From positions 868,001 through 932,000 of the forward strand of contig OY829843.1 of assembly GCA_963691885.1 (NCBI GenBank): a DNA stretch of 64,000 bases, read 5' to 3'. Every line of letters starts with the position of its first letter. Position 1 is the first letter of the stretch. Below, one piece after another: positions 46,045 to 54,976 of this stretch. A program made the position numbers and the translations under genes. The notes beneath the pieces are model-generated. The model made no database searches. It was not told where the DNA came from and was given only the letters and a program-made list of their open reading frames with translations. The DNA comes from G963691885 sp963691885 (GTDB lineage: Bacteria > Pseudomonadota > Alphaproteobacteria > UBA8366 > Aestuariispiraceae).

Positions 46045-46956
46045 ATGTCCAAACAGCGTATCGGATTTACCGGCGTCGGCCTTATGGGACACGGCATGGC
46101 AAAAAACATTCTGGCGGCGGGCTTTCCGCTGACCATTATGGCGAACCGGAATCGTGGCCCCGTCGAAGATCTTATTGGGATGGGGGCGGCGGAAGCGGCA
46201 ACCCCAAAGGCGGTCGCAGCAGTCAGTGACATTGTTTTCACCTGTCTGCCAAATTCGCCGATCGTTGAGCAGGTCTTGCTCGGCGAAGACGGGGTTAGAT
46301 CCGGCGCAGCCGAAGGCACGATCGTTGTCGAATGCACCACCGCCGATCCAACCTCCACACTGAGAATCGCCGAACAACTGACAGCAGCAGGTATTGGTAT
46401 GGTCGACGGGCCCCTGACCCGCACGCCGAAAGAGGCCGAGGCAGGCATGTTGAACATCCTGTTGGGCGGTGAGCCAGAGACGCTGGCTGAATTGCAGCCC
46501 GTTCTGGAAAGTTTCTGCGAGAACATCTTTCACATCGGTGCCTTAGGGGCCGGCCATTCCATCAAACTGATCAACAACTTTATGTCCATGACCCTTGCAG
46601 CCACCACAGCTGAAATGGTGACGGCAGCCCGTAAATCCGGCGTTGATCTGAACAAGTTGCAGGAAGTGATTGGCGCGGGCGCGCTAAACAGTGGAATGTT
46701 TCAGATCGTTATGAAGTACCCTCTTGAAGGAGACCCGACCGGCCTGAAATTTGTGATGGCAAACGCCAAGAAGGATGTAACCTATTACCAGAACATGGTT
46801 TCAGCCGTGAACATGACCTCTCCCCTCAGCAGTGGCGTCTTTCATGCCTTTTCCCAGGCAAACTCCCTTGGTATGGGTGGGGAATATGTCCCTAAACTAA
46901 TTGATGCTTTAGGGCGTATAAATGGATTGGAAGATCTTGATGCCGCAACTAAGTGA
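46045..46956 (+). CDS. NAD(P)-dependent beta-hydroxyacid dehydrogenase (3-hydroxyisobutyrate dehydrogenase-like)
   Basis: A 303-residue enzyme of the 3-hydroxyisobutyrate/tartronate semialdehyde reductase family. Cofactor motif IGFTGVGLMGHGMAKNIL at the N-terminus; substrate region MVDGPLTRTPKEAEAG (variant of DAPVSGG); catalytic Lys in GHSIKLINNFMS. It carries DGPLT instead of the usual DAPVSGG, so the substrate may be atypical. ATG at 46045 follows a strong GGGGGAG. Its stop overlaps a possible GTG of the cytochrome c gene. Confidence 0.9.
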   Translation: MSKQRIGFTGVGLMGHGMAKNILAAGFPLTIMANRNRGPVEDLIGMGAAEAATPKAVAAVSDIVFTCLPNSPIVEQVLLGEDGVRSGAAEGTIVVECTTADPTSTLRIAEQLTAAGIGMVDGPLTRTPKEAEAGMLNILLGGEPETLAELQPVLESFCENIFHIGALGAGHSIKLINNFMSMTLAATTAEMVTAARKSGVDLNKLQEVIGAGALNSGMFQIVMKYPLEGDPTGLKFVMANAKKDVTYYQNMVSAVNMTSPLSSGVFHAFSQANSLGMGGEYVPKLIDALGRINGLEDLDAATK

Positions 46957-46964
46957 GGTTTCCC

Positions 46965-47375
46965 ATGCAATGGTCTGGCAGTCTCCGTCCCCTTGACTGC
47001 TTCCTGGCCGCTTTGGTCGTGCTTCTGGCCGGATTGGCGGGCAAGCCGGCATATGCGGATGGTGACCCGGTCAAAGGCAAGGAATTGTACCGGGTCTGCG
47101 TCGCCTGTCACTCGCTGGAACCCGGCAAACACAGAACGGGTCCCTCTCTGCACAACATTTATGGCGCCAAAATCGGCGGCCAGGACGGGTATCGGTATTC
47201 CTCTGGTTTTCGCCGATATGCCGAAACCGGTCCTGTCTGGACGACTGACAACCTCTATACATTTTTGAAAAAGCCCCGCGAACTGATACGGGGCACCAAG
47301 ATGAGTTTTGTCGGCTATCAGTCGACACAGGAACGATTGGATGTCATCGCTTATTTACGGTCCATCTCGGAATAA
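46965..47375 (+). CDS. Class I c-type cytochrome (secreted, c550-like)
   Basis: A 136-residue periplasmic monoheme cytochrome. A signal peptide (about residues 12-31) ends at AYA-D, the heme motif is CVACH, and the distal Met is in GTKMSFVGY. The GPSLHNIYGAKIG and YRYSSGF pattern resembles cytochrome c550/c2. I use ATG at 46965 with GAGG 6 nt upstream; a GTG at 46953 is possible. It is coupled to the dehydrogenase gene upstream. Confidence 0.92.
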   Translation: MQWSGSLRPLDCFLAALVVLLAGLAGKPAYADGDPVKGKELYRVCVACHSLEPGKHRTGPSLHNIYGAKIGGQDGYRYSSGFRRYAETGPVWTTDNLYTFLKKPRELIRGTKMSFVGYQSTQERLDVIAYLRSISE

Positions 47376-47541
47376 ATTTCCTGGCCCAGACGCAATTCCG
47401 CAAGCGTGTGGAGAACCGACAAAAACTACCCGGTAATCCTTGCCCAATTCACTAGAGAAACCTTCGTTACTATTGGGATTCCGGGGTTTTCCCGACTGGC
47501 ATAGAACCTGCTTCTTTTCAGGGGAAGGAGGCTTGCCCGAA

Positions 47542-48048
47542 ATGAATCTCGGATCATTACTATCGATATTCCAACCCGGCACGGAAGCTGACAAGGCTGT
47601 AAAGGATGCTGACATTCGCGTCCCCAAAGGCGTGCGCCTGTCGCGGCTTTCTCCCGATCTTTCTCGCCTTCCAGAAGGTGTCAGACCAAGCGCCAATGAC
47701 GATAACGGGGTCGACCGAGTTGATATGAGTGCGCAGGCCACCTTCGTTCTGGCGGCGTCCCAGTTCGATCCCAGAAACATTTCAGCCGACGAGACCCAAG
47801 GGCTCGCAGCCCGCCTCGTAGACGGAAGCGCGATCACCGAGCGGGATGGGCGGATTCTGACCGCAGGACCAAAACCAAACGACGGCGAAACTCCGCCCCC
47901 GCCCAGCCTAAAGCGGGACCTGTTGCGGGAATTTCAGGATCAACTGGCATCCGATATCGGACGGAACGACTTTATCAGTGTCAATCAGGCAACCAGGGCG
48001 GTTTCCATCCTGGGTCGCGTCGCCTCAATCCGGGATGCGATTGAATAG
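47542..48048 (+). CDS. Hypothetical protein, alphaproteobacterial-type
   Basis: I do not recognise this protein. It is 168 residues, hydrophilic, with no membrane segment or signal. It starts MNLGSLLSIFQPGTEAD, has a long Asp/Arg-rich region, a PPPPS linker and an amphipathic C-terminal part (LLREFQDQLASDIG ... ATRAVSILGRVASIRDAIE). The ATG at 47542 is supported by AAGGAGG about 10 nt upstream. Position, SD and consistent codon use make it a likely gene. It is 165 nt after the cytochrome gene. Confidence 0.65.
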   Translation: MNLGSLLSIFQPGTEADKAVKDADIRVPKGVRLSRLSPDLSRLPEGVRPSANDDNGVDRVDMSAQATFVLAASQFDPRNISADETQGLAARLVDGSAITERDGRILTAGPKPNDGETPPPPSLKRDLLREFQDQLASDIGRNDFISVNQATRAVSILGRVASIRDAIE

Positions 48049-48236
48049 CCGCAATCACCAAATTGGCAGCATTCTCGACACAGCAGTGCTAAAGTTATGA
48101 TTTTAATACATTTTTATTGCGTGCAAATCAGAAACACGGCAGGCTTTTTCTGTGCCGACCTGCTCGGCGCGCCTGCATGAGGTGACGTCCCAATGAAGTG
48201 GTCGGACAACAGGGAGCAACTTGTTGGAGGCCTTAT

Positions 48237-48572
48237 ATGACCCATCGGTTCGAGAAACCTGATTTTCCCTCAGCCGCATTCAAAGATGCATCCATCCCCG
48301 ATCTTAAAAATCCATATGACCGACCGATCCTGGCGCAGCATGGCCTGACAACGGCGGAAATCCTCTATCACATGCCAGATCACCCCTCTTTCCTGCAAAG
48401 TTTTGTCTGGCAGCAACTGGATATTGCGCCATCATTTCCAATCCTGAAGCGGTTCCTGGACTTCTGGGAGAGCAGCTTAGACGGGAAGCTGCATTCGGTA
48501 ACGGTGGCTCACAAAGATATCGCCACACCGGCAACCTATCGCTACGCTGACGGGCTGCTGCATCTGCACTAG
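48237..48572 (+). CDS. usg: Usg family protein
   Basis: A 111-residue protein matching the Usg family of alphaproteobacteria. Diagnostic segments are GLTTAEILYHMPDHPSFLQS, FVWQQLDIAPSFPILKRF and LDFWESSLDGKLHSVTVAH, almost the whole conserved core. The name comes from its location upstream of trpF in Caulobacter; the function is unknown. Here it is not next to trp genes. ATG at 48237 has TTGGAGG 7 nt upstream. Confidence 0.9.
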   Translation: MTHRFEKPDFPSAAFKDASIPDLKNPYDRPILAQHGLTTAEILYHMPDHPSFLQSFVWQQLDIAPSFPILKRFLDFWESSLDGKLHSVTVAHKDIATPATYRYADGLLHLH

Positions 48573-48644
48573 AACCTTCACCAAAACGGGCTATTCCTAA
48601 TGTTTTGAGTGGCTTAAACGCAGGGGTTGTCCTGTATTGAGGGG

Positions 48645-48660
48645 TTCAGGCATGCCTGAA
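48645..48660. promoter_or_regulatory. 16-bp perfect palindrome upstream of korA
   Basis: TTCAGGCATGCCTGAA is a perfect dyad, 161 nt before the korA ATG and 73 nt after the usg stop. It is a good candidate operator for a dimeric regulator of korAB. No U-tract follows, so it is not a terminator. Confidence 0.45.
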
Positions 48661-48820
48661 TTGGCGGAAATGTGACCTCTGCCCAACGATTACATGCTCT
48701 GAGGGACATAATGCCTGCTTGAATCCCGCGTGAAGGAGGGGTATCGCTTCTTAAACACGGAAAAGGCTGGAAATTTGCGTCCAGCCGCAACCCTCTCGTT
48801 AGCATGCAGGAGCTTTTGTC

Positions 48821-50698
48821 ATGGACGGTGGCGTAACATCGGTTTCAGCGGGTCAGGCACCCGGCGAAACAGAAACCTCTGTTGTGAGGTTCGCTGGCGA
48901 TTCCGGCGACGGCATGCAGCTTACCGGCGGTCAGTTCACGTTATCGACGGCGATTGCCGGGAATGACCTGGCAACATTCCCTGATTTTCCAGCCGAGATC
49001 CGTGCCCCCGTTGGAACAACCTTTGGTGTTTCGGCCTTTCAGATCAACTTTGGTGGTCGCAAAATCAAAACCGTTGGCGATCAGTTGGATGTCCTGGTTG
49101 CCATGAACCCGGCCGCGCTGAAAGTGAACCTGGCAGATTTGAAAGATGGCGGGTTGATCATCGCGGATCAGGGAACCTTCAACGACAAGAACCTGCGCAA
49201 GGCGGGTTATGAGGAGAACCCTCTGGAAGGGGAAACCCTCACAAACTACAAGGTTCTGTCTGTGGATATGTCGCGCCTGACAAGCGAAGCGGTCAAACCG
49301 CACGGACTTTCCAATAAGGAAGGCCTGCGGACCAAAAACATGTGGGCGCTGGGTCTGGTCTACTGGATGTATGGACGGGACCGTTCAGCGACCGCCGACT
49401 GGCTGAAGAACAAGTTTGCCAAAATCCCGCATATCGCGGAAGGCAACGTGGCTGCCTTGAATGCCGGGCACGCCTTTGGCGAGACAATCGAACAGCACCC
49501 GGAAGTCCGACCCATTCATGTTCCGGCCGCCGATATCGCGCCCGGCCTGTATCGGGCCGTAACCGGCGCACAGGCGCTTTCCTGGGGCCTGACCGCCGGT
49601 TCCCAGCTGGCTAACCTCCGGATGGTGTTCTGTTCCTATCCGATCACGCCAGCATCAGTGCTGTTGCATACATTGGCCAATCTGAAGGCCTATGATGTTG
49701 AGACCTTTCAGGCCGAGGACGAGATCGCAGCGATCTGTGCGGCGCTGGGCGCATCTTATGCCGGGTCTCTTGGCGTAACGTCGAGTTCAGGTCCGGGTAT
49801 TGCCCTGAAGACCGAGGCTCTTGGCCTGGCGATCTCCACCGAGCTGCCATTGGTCGTCGTCAACTCTCAGCGTGGTGGCCCGTCTACCGGTCTGCCGACC
49901 AAGACCGAACAGTCGGACTTGTTTCAAGCTGTCTGGGGTCGCAATGGCGATGCCCCGCTTTGTGTTCTGGCAACACGCTCACCCAGCGATTGTTTCGACG
50001 TCGCGATTGAAGCGGTTCGCATTGCCGTGAGATACATGACCCCGGTTATCCTGTTGACCGACGGCTTCCTGGCCAATGCATCTGAACCCTGGTTGATCCC
50101 GGATATTGATGCCTACGAACCCTTCCCGACACAGTTTGCGGATGACCCCGAAAGCTTCCAACCCTTCAACAGGGACGAAGATACCCTGGCACGCCCCTGG
50201 GCAAAGCCCGGAACGCCGGGTCTGGAACATCGGATCGGCGGCATCGAAAAGGCCAATGGCAGCGGGCATATTTCCTATGATCCGGACAACCATCAGCTGA
50301 TGACCGATTTGAGGGCCGAAAAAATAGCCAAAATCGCAGAGGACGTCCCCCTTCAGACCGTGGATCAGGGACCCGAGACAGGCAAGCTCGCCGTCGTGGG
50401 TTGGGGGTCGACCTATGGCCCGATCAGCCGCGCGGTCACAGAAAGCCTGGCTGAGGGGAATGAGGTCAGCCATATTCATCTACGTCATATCTGGCCCCTG
50501 CCCCGCAATCTGAAAGAACTGCTGTCCGGCTTTGACCAGATCCTGGTTCCGGAAATGAACAACGGGCAGCTTGTCCGTCTGTTGCGTGCCGAATACCTGT
50601 TGCCTGCCGAAGGGTTTAACAAGATTGCTGGCAAGCCATTCAAAATTCGAGAGTTGAAAGAGGCCATCCAGTCTCGCCTGGGAGGAAACAGCGCATGA
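48821..50698 (+). CDS. korA: 2-oxoglutarate/2-oxoacid:ferredoxin oxidoreductase alpha subunit (fused gamma-alpha)
   Basis: A 625-residue subunit with the gamma domain at the N-terminus (VRFAGDSGDGMQLTGGQFTL, about 23-42) fused to the alpha domain (MVFCSYPITPASVLLHTLANL ... EDEIAAICAALGASYAG). It decarboxylates 2-oxoglutarate or a related 2-oxoacid to the acyl-CoA, reducing ferredoxin. The catalytic ThDP domain is in KorB. A GCAGGAG SD precedes the ATG. The stop overlaps the korB start (ATGA). Confidence 0.95.
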   Translation: MDGGVTSVSAGQAPGETETSVVRFAGDSGDGMQLTGGQFTLSTAIAGNDLATFPDFPAEIRAPVGTTFGVSAFQINFGGRKIKTVGDQLDVLVAMNPAALKVNLADLKDGGLIIADQGTFNDKNLRKAGYEENPLEGETLTNYKVLSVDMSRLTSEAVKPHGLSNKEGLRTKNMWALGLVYWMYGRDRSATADWLKNKFAKIPHIAEGNVAALNAGHAFGETIEQHPEVRPIHVPAADIAPGLYRAVTGAQALSWGLTAGSQLANLRMVFCSYPITPASVLLHTLANLKAYDVETFQAEDEIAAICAALGASYAGSLGVTSSSGPGIALKTEALGLAISTELPLVVVNSQRGGPSTGLPTKTEQSDLFQAVWGRNGDAPLCVLATRSPSDCFDVAIEAVRIAVRYMTPVILLTDGFLANASEPWLIPDIDAYEPFPTQFADDPESFQPFNRDEDTLARPWAKPGTPGLEHRIGGIEKANGSGHISYDPDNHQLMTDLRAEKIAKIAEDVPLQTVDQGPETGKLAVVGWGSTYGPISRAVTESLAEGNEVSHIHLRHIWPLPRNLKELLSGFDQILVPEMNNGQLVRLLRAEYLLPAEGFNKIAGKPFKIRELKEAIQSRLGGNSA

Positions 50699-51726
50699 CC
50701 CAGCAAACCAAACCCGAAAAACTGACGCCAAAGGATTTCGCAACCGACCAGGAAGTGCGCTGGTGCCCAGGCTGTGGTGATTATGCGATCCTGAAATCCG
50801 TTCAGAAGACACTGGCCGATATCGGCGCGACACCAGAAGACACGGTGTTTATCAGCGGTATCGGCTGTGCAGCCCGGTTCCCTTACTACATGGCAACTTA
50901 TGGATTCCACACGATCCATGGCCGCGCCGCTGCTGTGGCCACAGGGGCAAAACTGGCCAACCCCGATCTCGATATCTGGGTCGTGGGTGGGGATGGTGAC
51001 AGCCTGTCGATCGGCGGAAATCATCTGATGCATGCATTGCGCCGGGATATCGATCTGAACTATCTGATGTTCAACAATGAGATCTATGGACTGACAAAGG
51101 GTCAGTATTCGCCGACCAGCCGCCTTGGCACTCAGTCGCCGTCTACCCCTCAGGGGTCCCTCGACAAGCCGGTCAACGCGGCTGCCTTCGCCCTTGGTGC
51201 TGGCGGGCGCTTCATCGCACGGTCCGGCGACATTATGCAGGCCCATCTGGTGCAGACCCTGACAAAGGCCCACGCCCATAAGGGGATGAGCTTTGTTGAA
51301 ATCATGCAGAACTGCATTGTCTATAACGACAATGTCTTCGGCCATTTCATGGAAAAAAAGGTTCAGGCCGAAGCCCAGATCCGTGTTGAACATGGCCAGC
51401 CCCTGCGGTTCGGTGCGGAAAACGAAAAGGGCCTGGTTCTGGACGTAAAGACACTAGGGTTGAAAATCGCGACGATTGGTGTGGATGCTGAAGAATCCGA
51501 CATTCTGGTTCACGATGAAACCAATCCGGTTCTGGCCATGCTGCTTGCCCGGATGGAACCACCGCATTTCCCGGTTGCGATGGGTGTCATCTATGCCGCA
51601 CCGGCGGGGGAAACCTATGAGGCCGAGATGGAAGCACAGATGCAGAGCGCGGCAAAACCCGGTGCGAAGCCAGACCTGAAGAAACTCCTCACGTCAGGCC
51701 ATACCTGGTCGGTCGACCAGTCCTGA
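50695..51726 (+). CDS. korB: 2-oxoglutarate/2-oxoacid:ferredoxin oxidoreductase beta subunit
   Basis: A 343-residue ThDP-binding subunit. The 4Fe-4S ligands start with C24-P-G-C27-G, and the ThDP motif is GGDGDSLSIGGNH (about 98-110) ending in FNNEIYGLTKGQYSPTS. It pairs with KorA to make a two-subunit enzyme typical of aerobic and microaerobic bacteria, where it can supplement or replace the 2-oxoglutarate dehydrogenase complex. ATG overlaps the korA stop. No ferredoxin gene is adjacent. Confidence 0.95.
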   Translation: MTQQTKPEKLTPKDFATDQEVRWCPGCGDYAILKSVQKTLADIGATPEDTVFISGIGCAARFPYYMATYGFHTIHGRAAAVATGAKLANPDLDIWVVGGDGDSLSIGGNHLMHALRRDIDLNYLMFNNEIYGLTKGQYSPTSRLGTQSPSTPQGSLDKPVNAAAFALGAGGRFIARSGDIMQAHLVQTLTKAHAHKGMSFVEIMQNCIVYNDNVFGHFMEKKVQAEAQIRVEHGQPLRFGAENEKGLVLDVKTLGLKIATIGVDAEESDILVHDETNPVLAMLLARMEPPHFPVAMGVIYAAPAGETYEAEMEAQMQSAAKPGAKPDLKKLLTSGHTWSVDQS

Positions 51727-51801
51727 GGCAGGTATTTTAAAACCGCGTCACCTTGTCCGTTTGCCAGCCCGCAGTGAGGGGGCTATCAGCGGGGAATGAC
51801 A

Positions 51802-52872
51802 ATGAACATGACATCAACTGCTGAACCGGCATTGACCCGAACACGCGACACGGATCGGGCCGTCGGTGTCTGGGTGGCGATCAGTGCCGGTATGGTGTTG
51901 ATCATGATGATCATCGGTGCAATCACCCGCCTGACGGAATCCGGCCTGAGCATGGTTGAGTGGCGCCCTCTGATAGGAACCCTGCCACCACTTTCCGAGG
52001 TCGAATGGCAGCGCATATTTGATTTGTATCGGCAAACCTCGGAATACCAGATTGATAATGCCGGTATGAACCTCGCTGAATTCAAGACGATTTTCTGGTG
52101 GGAATACATCCATCGCGTCTGGGGCAGGCTGATTGGGTTGGTTTTTGGCATCCCGCTCGTCTGGTTCTGGGTCAAAGGGCAATTGCCAGCACAATGGAAG
52201 CTGCATCTCCTGATCCTTCTCATTCTGGGCGGGCTTCAGGGTGTGATTGGTTGGTGGATGGTGAAAAGCGGGTTCGTTGACCGCGATGATGTCAGCCAAT
52301 ACCGCCTCGCCGTTCATCTGGGTATGGCATTCTTCATTCTGGGCTATCTGTTCTGGGTCGCGCACGGTATCCTGACCTCGGTGCCAAAGGATTCCCCGAA
52401 AACGGATCGAGGGTTTCGGCGTCTTGGCGCATGGTGTCACGCGGTGATTTTCTTCACCGTGATCAGCGGCGCATTGGTGGCTGGGCTGAACGCCGGTTTC
52501 ATCTATAACGACTGGCCCTTGATGGCCGGGGAATGGATACCGTCCGACATTTGGGATCCGGCGTTGGGTGGTTTGAACTTCTTTGAAAACATGGCAACGG
52601 TTCAATTCGACCACCGCCTCTTCGCATATGGAACACTGGCGGTCGTCACGTTGACTTGGGTGGTTGCCCGACGCCAGCCCCTGACCACTCGGGCCCGCCT
52701 GTCGATAAATGCCTTATTCGTCGCCGTCTGGGTCCAGGCCGGCCTTGGCATCAGCACCTTGATGCTGATCATCCCGCTGCCTCTCGCCGTGCTGCATCAA
52801 CTCGGCGCCGCAACCTGTTTTTGCCTGTCACTTTGGGTCATCAAAGAGCTGCGCGGACCTCGCCCAGCCTGA
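51802..52872 (+). CDS. ctaA: Heme A synthase (COX15/CtaA)
   Basis: A 356-residue membrane protein with eight predicted helices that oxidises heme O to heme A for aa3-type cytochrome oxidase. Motifs: GAITRLTESGLSMVEWRPLIGTLPP, EFKTIFWWEYIHRVWGR with heme-ligand His, and a second half with VQFDHRLFAYG and VLHQLGAATCF. This is the alphaproteobacterial type. I use ATG at 51802, six nt from GGGGA; ATG 51796 lies directly against that SD. It converges with the receptor gene 20 nt downstream. Confidence 0.95.
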   Translation: MNMTSTAEPALTRTRDTDRAVGVWVAISAGMVLIMMIIGAITRLTESGLSMVEWRPLIGTLPPLSEVEWQRIFDLYRQTSEYQIDNAGMNLAEFKTIFWWEYIHRVWGRLIGLVFGIPLVWFWVKGQLPAQWKLHLLILLILGGLQGVIGWWMVKSGFVDRDDVSQYRLAVHLGMAFFILGYLFWVAHGILTSVPKDSPKTDRGFRRLGAWCHAVIFFTVISGALVAGLNAGFIYNDWPLMAGEWIPSDIWDPALGGLNFFENMATVQFDHRLFAYGTLAVVTLTWVVARRQPLTTRARLSINALFVAVWVQAGLGISTLMLIIPLPLAVLHQLGAATCFCLSLWVIKELRGPRPA

Positions 52873-52891
52873 CCTGCGGTCAAACCAAAGA

Positions 52892-54703
52892 TCAAAGGCT
52901 GTAACCGACCCGCACGCCGCCCCAGTGTTTGCCACGCAGGAAGATCGGCACGGACAGATCCTTCACAAGAACGAATTTACCACCCCCCATATCACGCAGA
53001 TACGACTGGACCAGATATGGGTCAGTATTGCGCCCTGCCGCGAGACCCGTGCGGTCCGAGAAGATCCGGTGGTTTCGGCAATTGGCCGCATTCCAGACCG
53101 GGTCATCCGGTTTTTGAGGGTGACAGTATTTCAGATTGTGAGTCGGCAGATATCCATTTCGGTCCACTGCTGCCACGAAGATGACGCCGTCTTCTGCCTC
53201 TGATGCCGGTTCCTGGATATCTGGCAACACGCGATCAGTATAGGCGGTAAAGCGTGTCAAATGCTGAACCGGGTCAGACCCGGCGACTTCCTGATAATCT
53301 TCATCAAAAAAGTCGTTCATCGACATCTCGCCCTTCTCAAGTGCCGCCTCGAAAAGATTCTGAATTTGCGCGGCGGCATCCAAACCGACGGCAATGATGC
53401 GTTGATCGGCACCGAGTACTTTTTCACCGAAATCGTTCAGCATATTTGCTGTTGCCGGATCCTGACTGAATTTTACGGTGAGATTTCCGTCACGCGTTTC
53501 GCCAGCTTCACCGTCAACCTTTCCAACAGCGGGAATGTCCAGGCTGACCGCCGTACCGGGCGCCCGGGTTGCACCAACATCCAGCAATACACACCCTTCA
53601 ACCGACAGATTTATCATCCGCAAGGTTTCGGACCCGGCTGCATCGCTCAAAAGGGCGGTCATTTCGAAAGGAACATCAATCGCCTGATCGCTGCGACGCT
53701 CCCTCGTCGCGGCGATGGCCACTTCCAGCCGCCCACTCAAGGTATCAATGCGGGACTCCATGTCCCGGGTGGTTTCTTCCTGCTGTGTACTGAGCGCCCC
53801 GGCCGCTGACGTTTGATCCGCGACCTGTGCCACAGACCCCTGAAAACGTTCGGCAATCTCGACCGTCGCCTGGGCGAGACGGCCCACGTCACCGATCGAT
53901 GTGTTCTGGCTCTTTACTTCACCGGAAACGTCCTGAGCATTCGCCTCGACCCCTTTGATGGCCGTGCTGATCTCGGACATTGCAGAAACGACCTTGCCGG
54001 TGATGTCCTGAATCTGGGAAATCTGCTCGGCAATGTCATTGGTCGCTCCCGCTGTTTGCGTCGCAAGGACCTTCACCTCGCCCGCAACAACCGCAAATCC
54101 TTTTCCGGCATCACCGGCTCGCGCTGCCTCAATTGTAGCGTTCAATGCCAGCAGGTTTGTCTGGTTCGCAATGTCCTGAATGAGCTTAACAATATCACCG
54201 ATCCGATTGGATGCGTCGGACAGCGAACCAATCACGGAATTAGCCGTCTCCATTTGCCCGACCGCCGTATCGATCCGGCGCATCGCTTGATCCATGGTGT
54301 CGCTAATGGAACCAGAAGACTCGATAAGGTTCTTTGCATTCGCAGACATCTGTTGGGCGTCTTCCACGGTCGTCGCCGCATCCTTCAACAAGGAATCAAC
54401 CAGTTCATGGGTCTGATCCAATGACTTTCGAAGATCACCACTGACCCGTCTGGTCTCTTCCCCGCCCTGCTTCACCTCTCCCAGGGTTCCTTCCATCTCG
54501 CCGGAAAGGGCGTCAGCAAGGGTCATCAGCTCACGTCGTTGCCAATATGCATCCCGTCGTGCACCCTGCAATTCATCACCAACCCGACGGTCAGATGCCT
54601 CTTGGTTCTCCGTCGCACCTCCCAATGCTTCTTTTTTTAGATCTGGCGATGGCGCATTTGCCTCAGAGCCGGATGTGGGCCGTTGGCGGAAACTGCCGAA
54701 CAT
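52892..54703 (-). CDS. Soluble methyl-accepting chemotaxis-type protein with PilZ-like and C-terminal sensor domains
   Basis: A 603-residue protein without a membrane segment. After a charged N-terminus the MCP signalling domain (about 65-330) has the hairpin tip ANQTNLLALNATIEAARAG (179-197). A PilZ-like region (about 334-420) follows, with RERRSDQ and NLSVEGC, but the second Arg of RxxxR is replaced by Ala341. The C-terminal part (about 430-600) is a sensor-like domain with GYLPTHN, then NAANCRNHRIFSDRTG and the RGKHWGGVRVGYSL end. The domain order is inverted relative to membrane receptors: the sensor lies after the signalling module. It may sense an internal ligand. The gene is divergent from the PAS-GGDEF-EAL gene. 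Confidence 0.85.
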   Translation of the reverse strand: MFGSFRQRPTSGSEANAPSPDLKKEALGGATENQEASDRRVGDELQGARRDAYWQRRELMTLADALSGEMEGTLGEVKQGGEETRRVSGDLRKSLDQTHELVDSLLKDAATTVEDAQQMSANAKNLIESSGSISDTMDQAMRRIDTAVGQMETANSVIGSLSDASNRIGDIVKLIQDIANQTNLLALNATIEAARAGDAGKGFAVVAGEVKVLATQTAGATNDIAEQISQIQDITGKVVSAMSEISTAIKGVEANAQDVSGEVKSQNTSIGDVGRLAQATVEIAERFQGSVAQVADQTSAAGALSTQQEETTRDMESRIDTLSGRLEVAIAATRERRSDQAIDVPFEMTALLSDAAGSETLRMINLSVEGCVLLDVGATRAPGTAVSLDIPAVGKVDGEAGETRDGNLTVKFSQDPATANMLNDFGEKVLGADQRIIAVGLDAAAQIQNLFEAALEKGEMSMNDFFDEDYQEVAGSDPVQHLTRFTAYTDRVLPDIQEPASEAEDGVIFVAAVDRNGYLPTHNLKYCHPQKPDDPVWNAANCRNHRIFSDRTGLAAGRNTDPYLVQSYLRDMGGGKFVLVKDLSVPIFLRGKHWGGVRVGYSL

Positions 54704-54836
54704 TTTTTTCTCCCTGAGCGATTATAGATCATTATTTTTAAAACTTTTTCTCGCATAAGGCGAAAGAGTTTTTTCTAACCTTGCCGATCTAGACTTCAAT
54801 TACTTGCAAACATTTTCATAGATTACCGATACTTAG

Positions 54837-54872
54837 CGGTATTGAAGTATTGATCGATACGGTATTAAAGTA
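54837..54872. repeat. Direct repeat in the receptor/GGDEF-EAL divergent promoter
   Basis: CGGTATTGAAGTA (54837-54849) and CGGTATTAAAGTA (54860-54872) differ at one base and are spaced 23 bp start to start, close to two helical turns. They lie in an AT-rich divergent intergenic region and are candidate sites for a shared regulator. Confidence 0.45.
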
Positions 54873-54976
54873 CAATTGTATTAGTAACTTATTAATATAA
54901 GGCGGATCAATATCACTCCCGTATTTAGCCATATTCCAGTGTGGCAAGAACGCGCGTGTAGGGATCAGGAGTTAGA

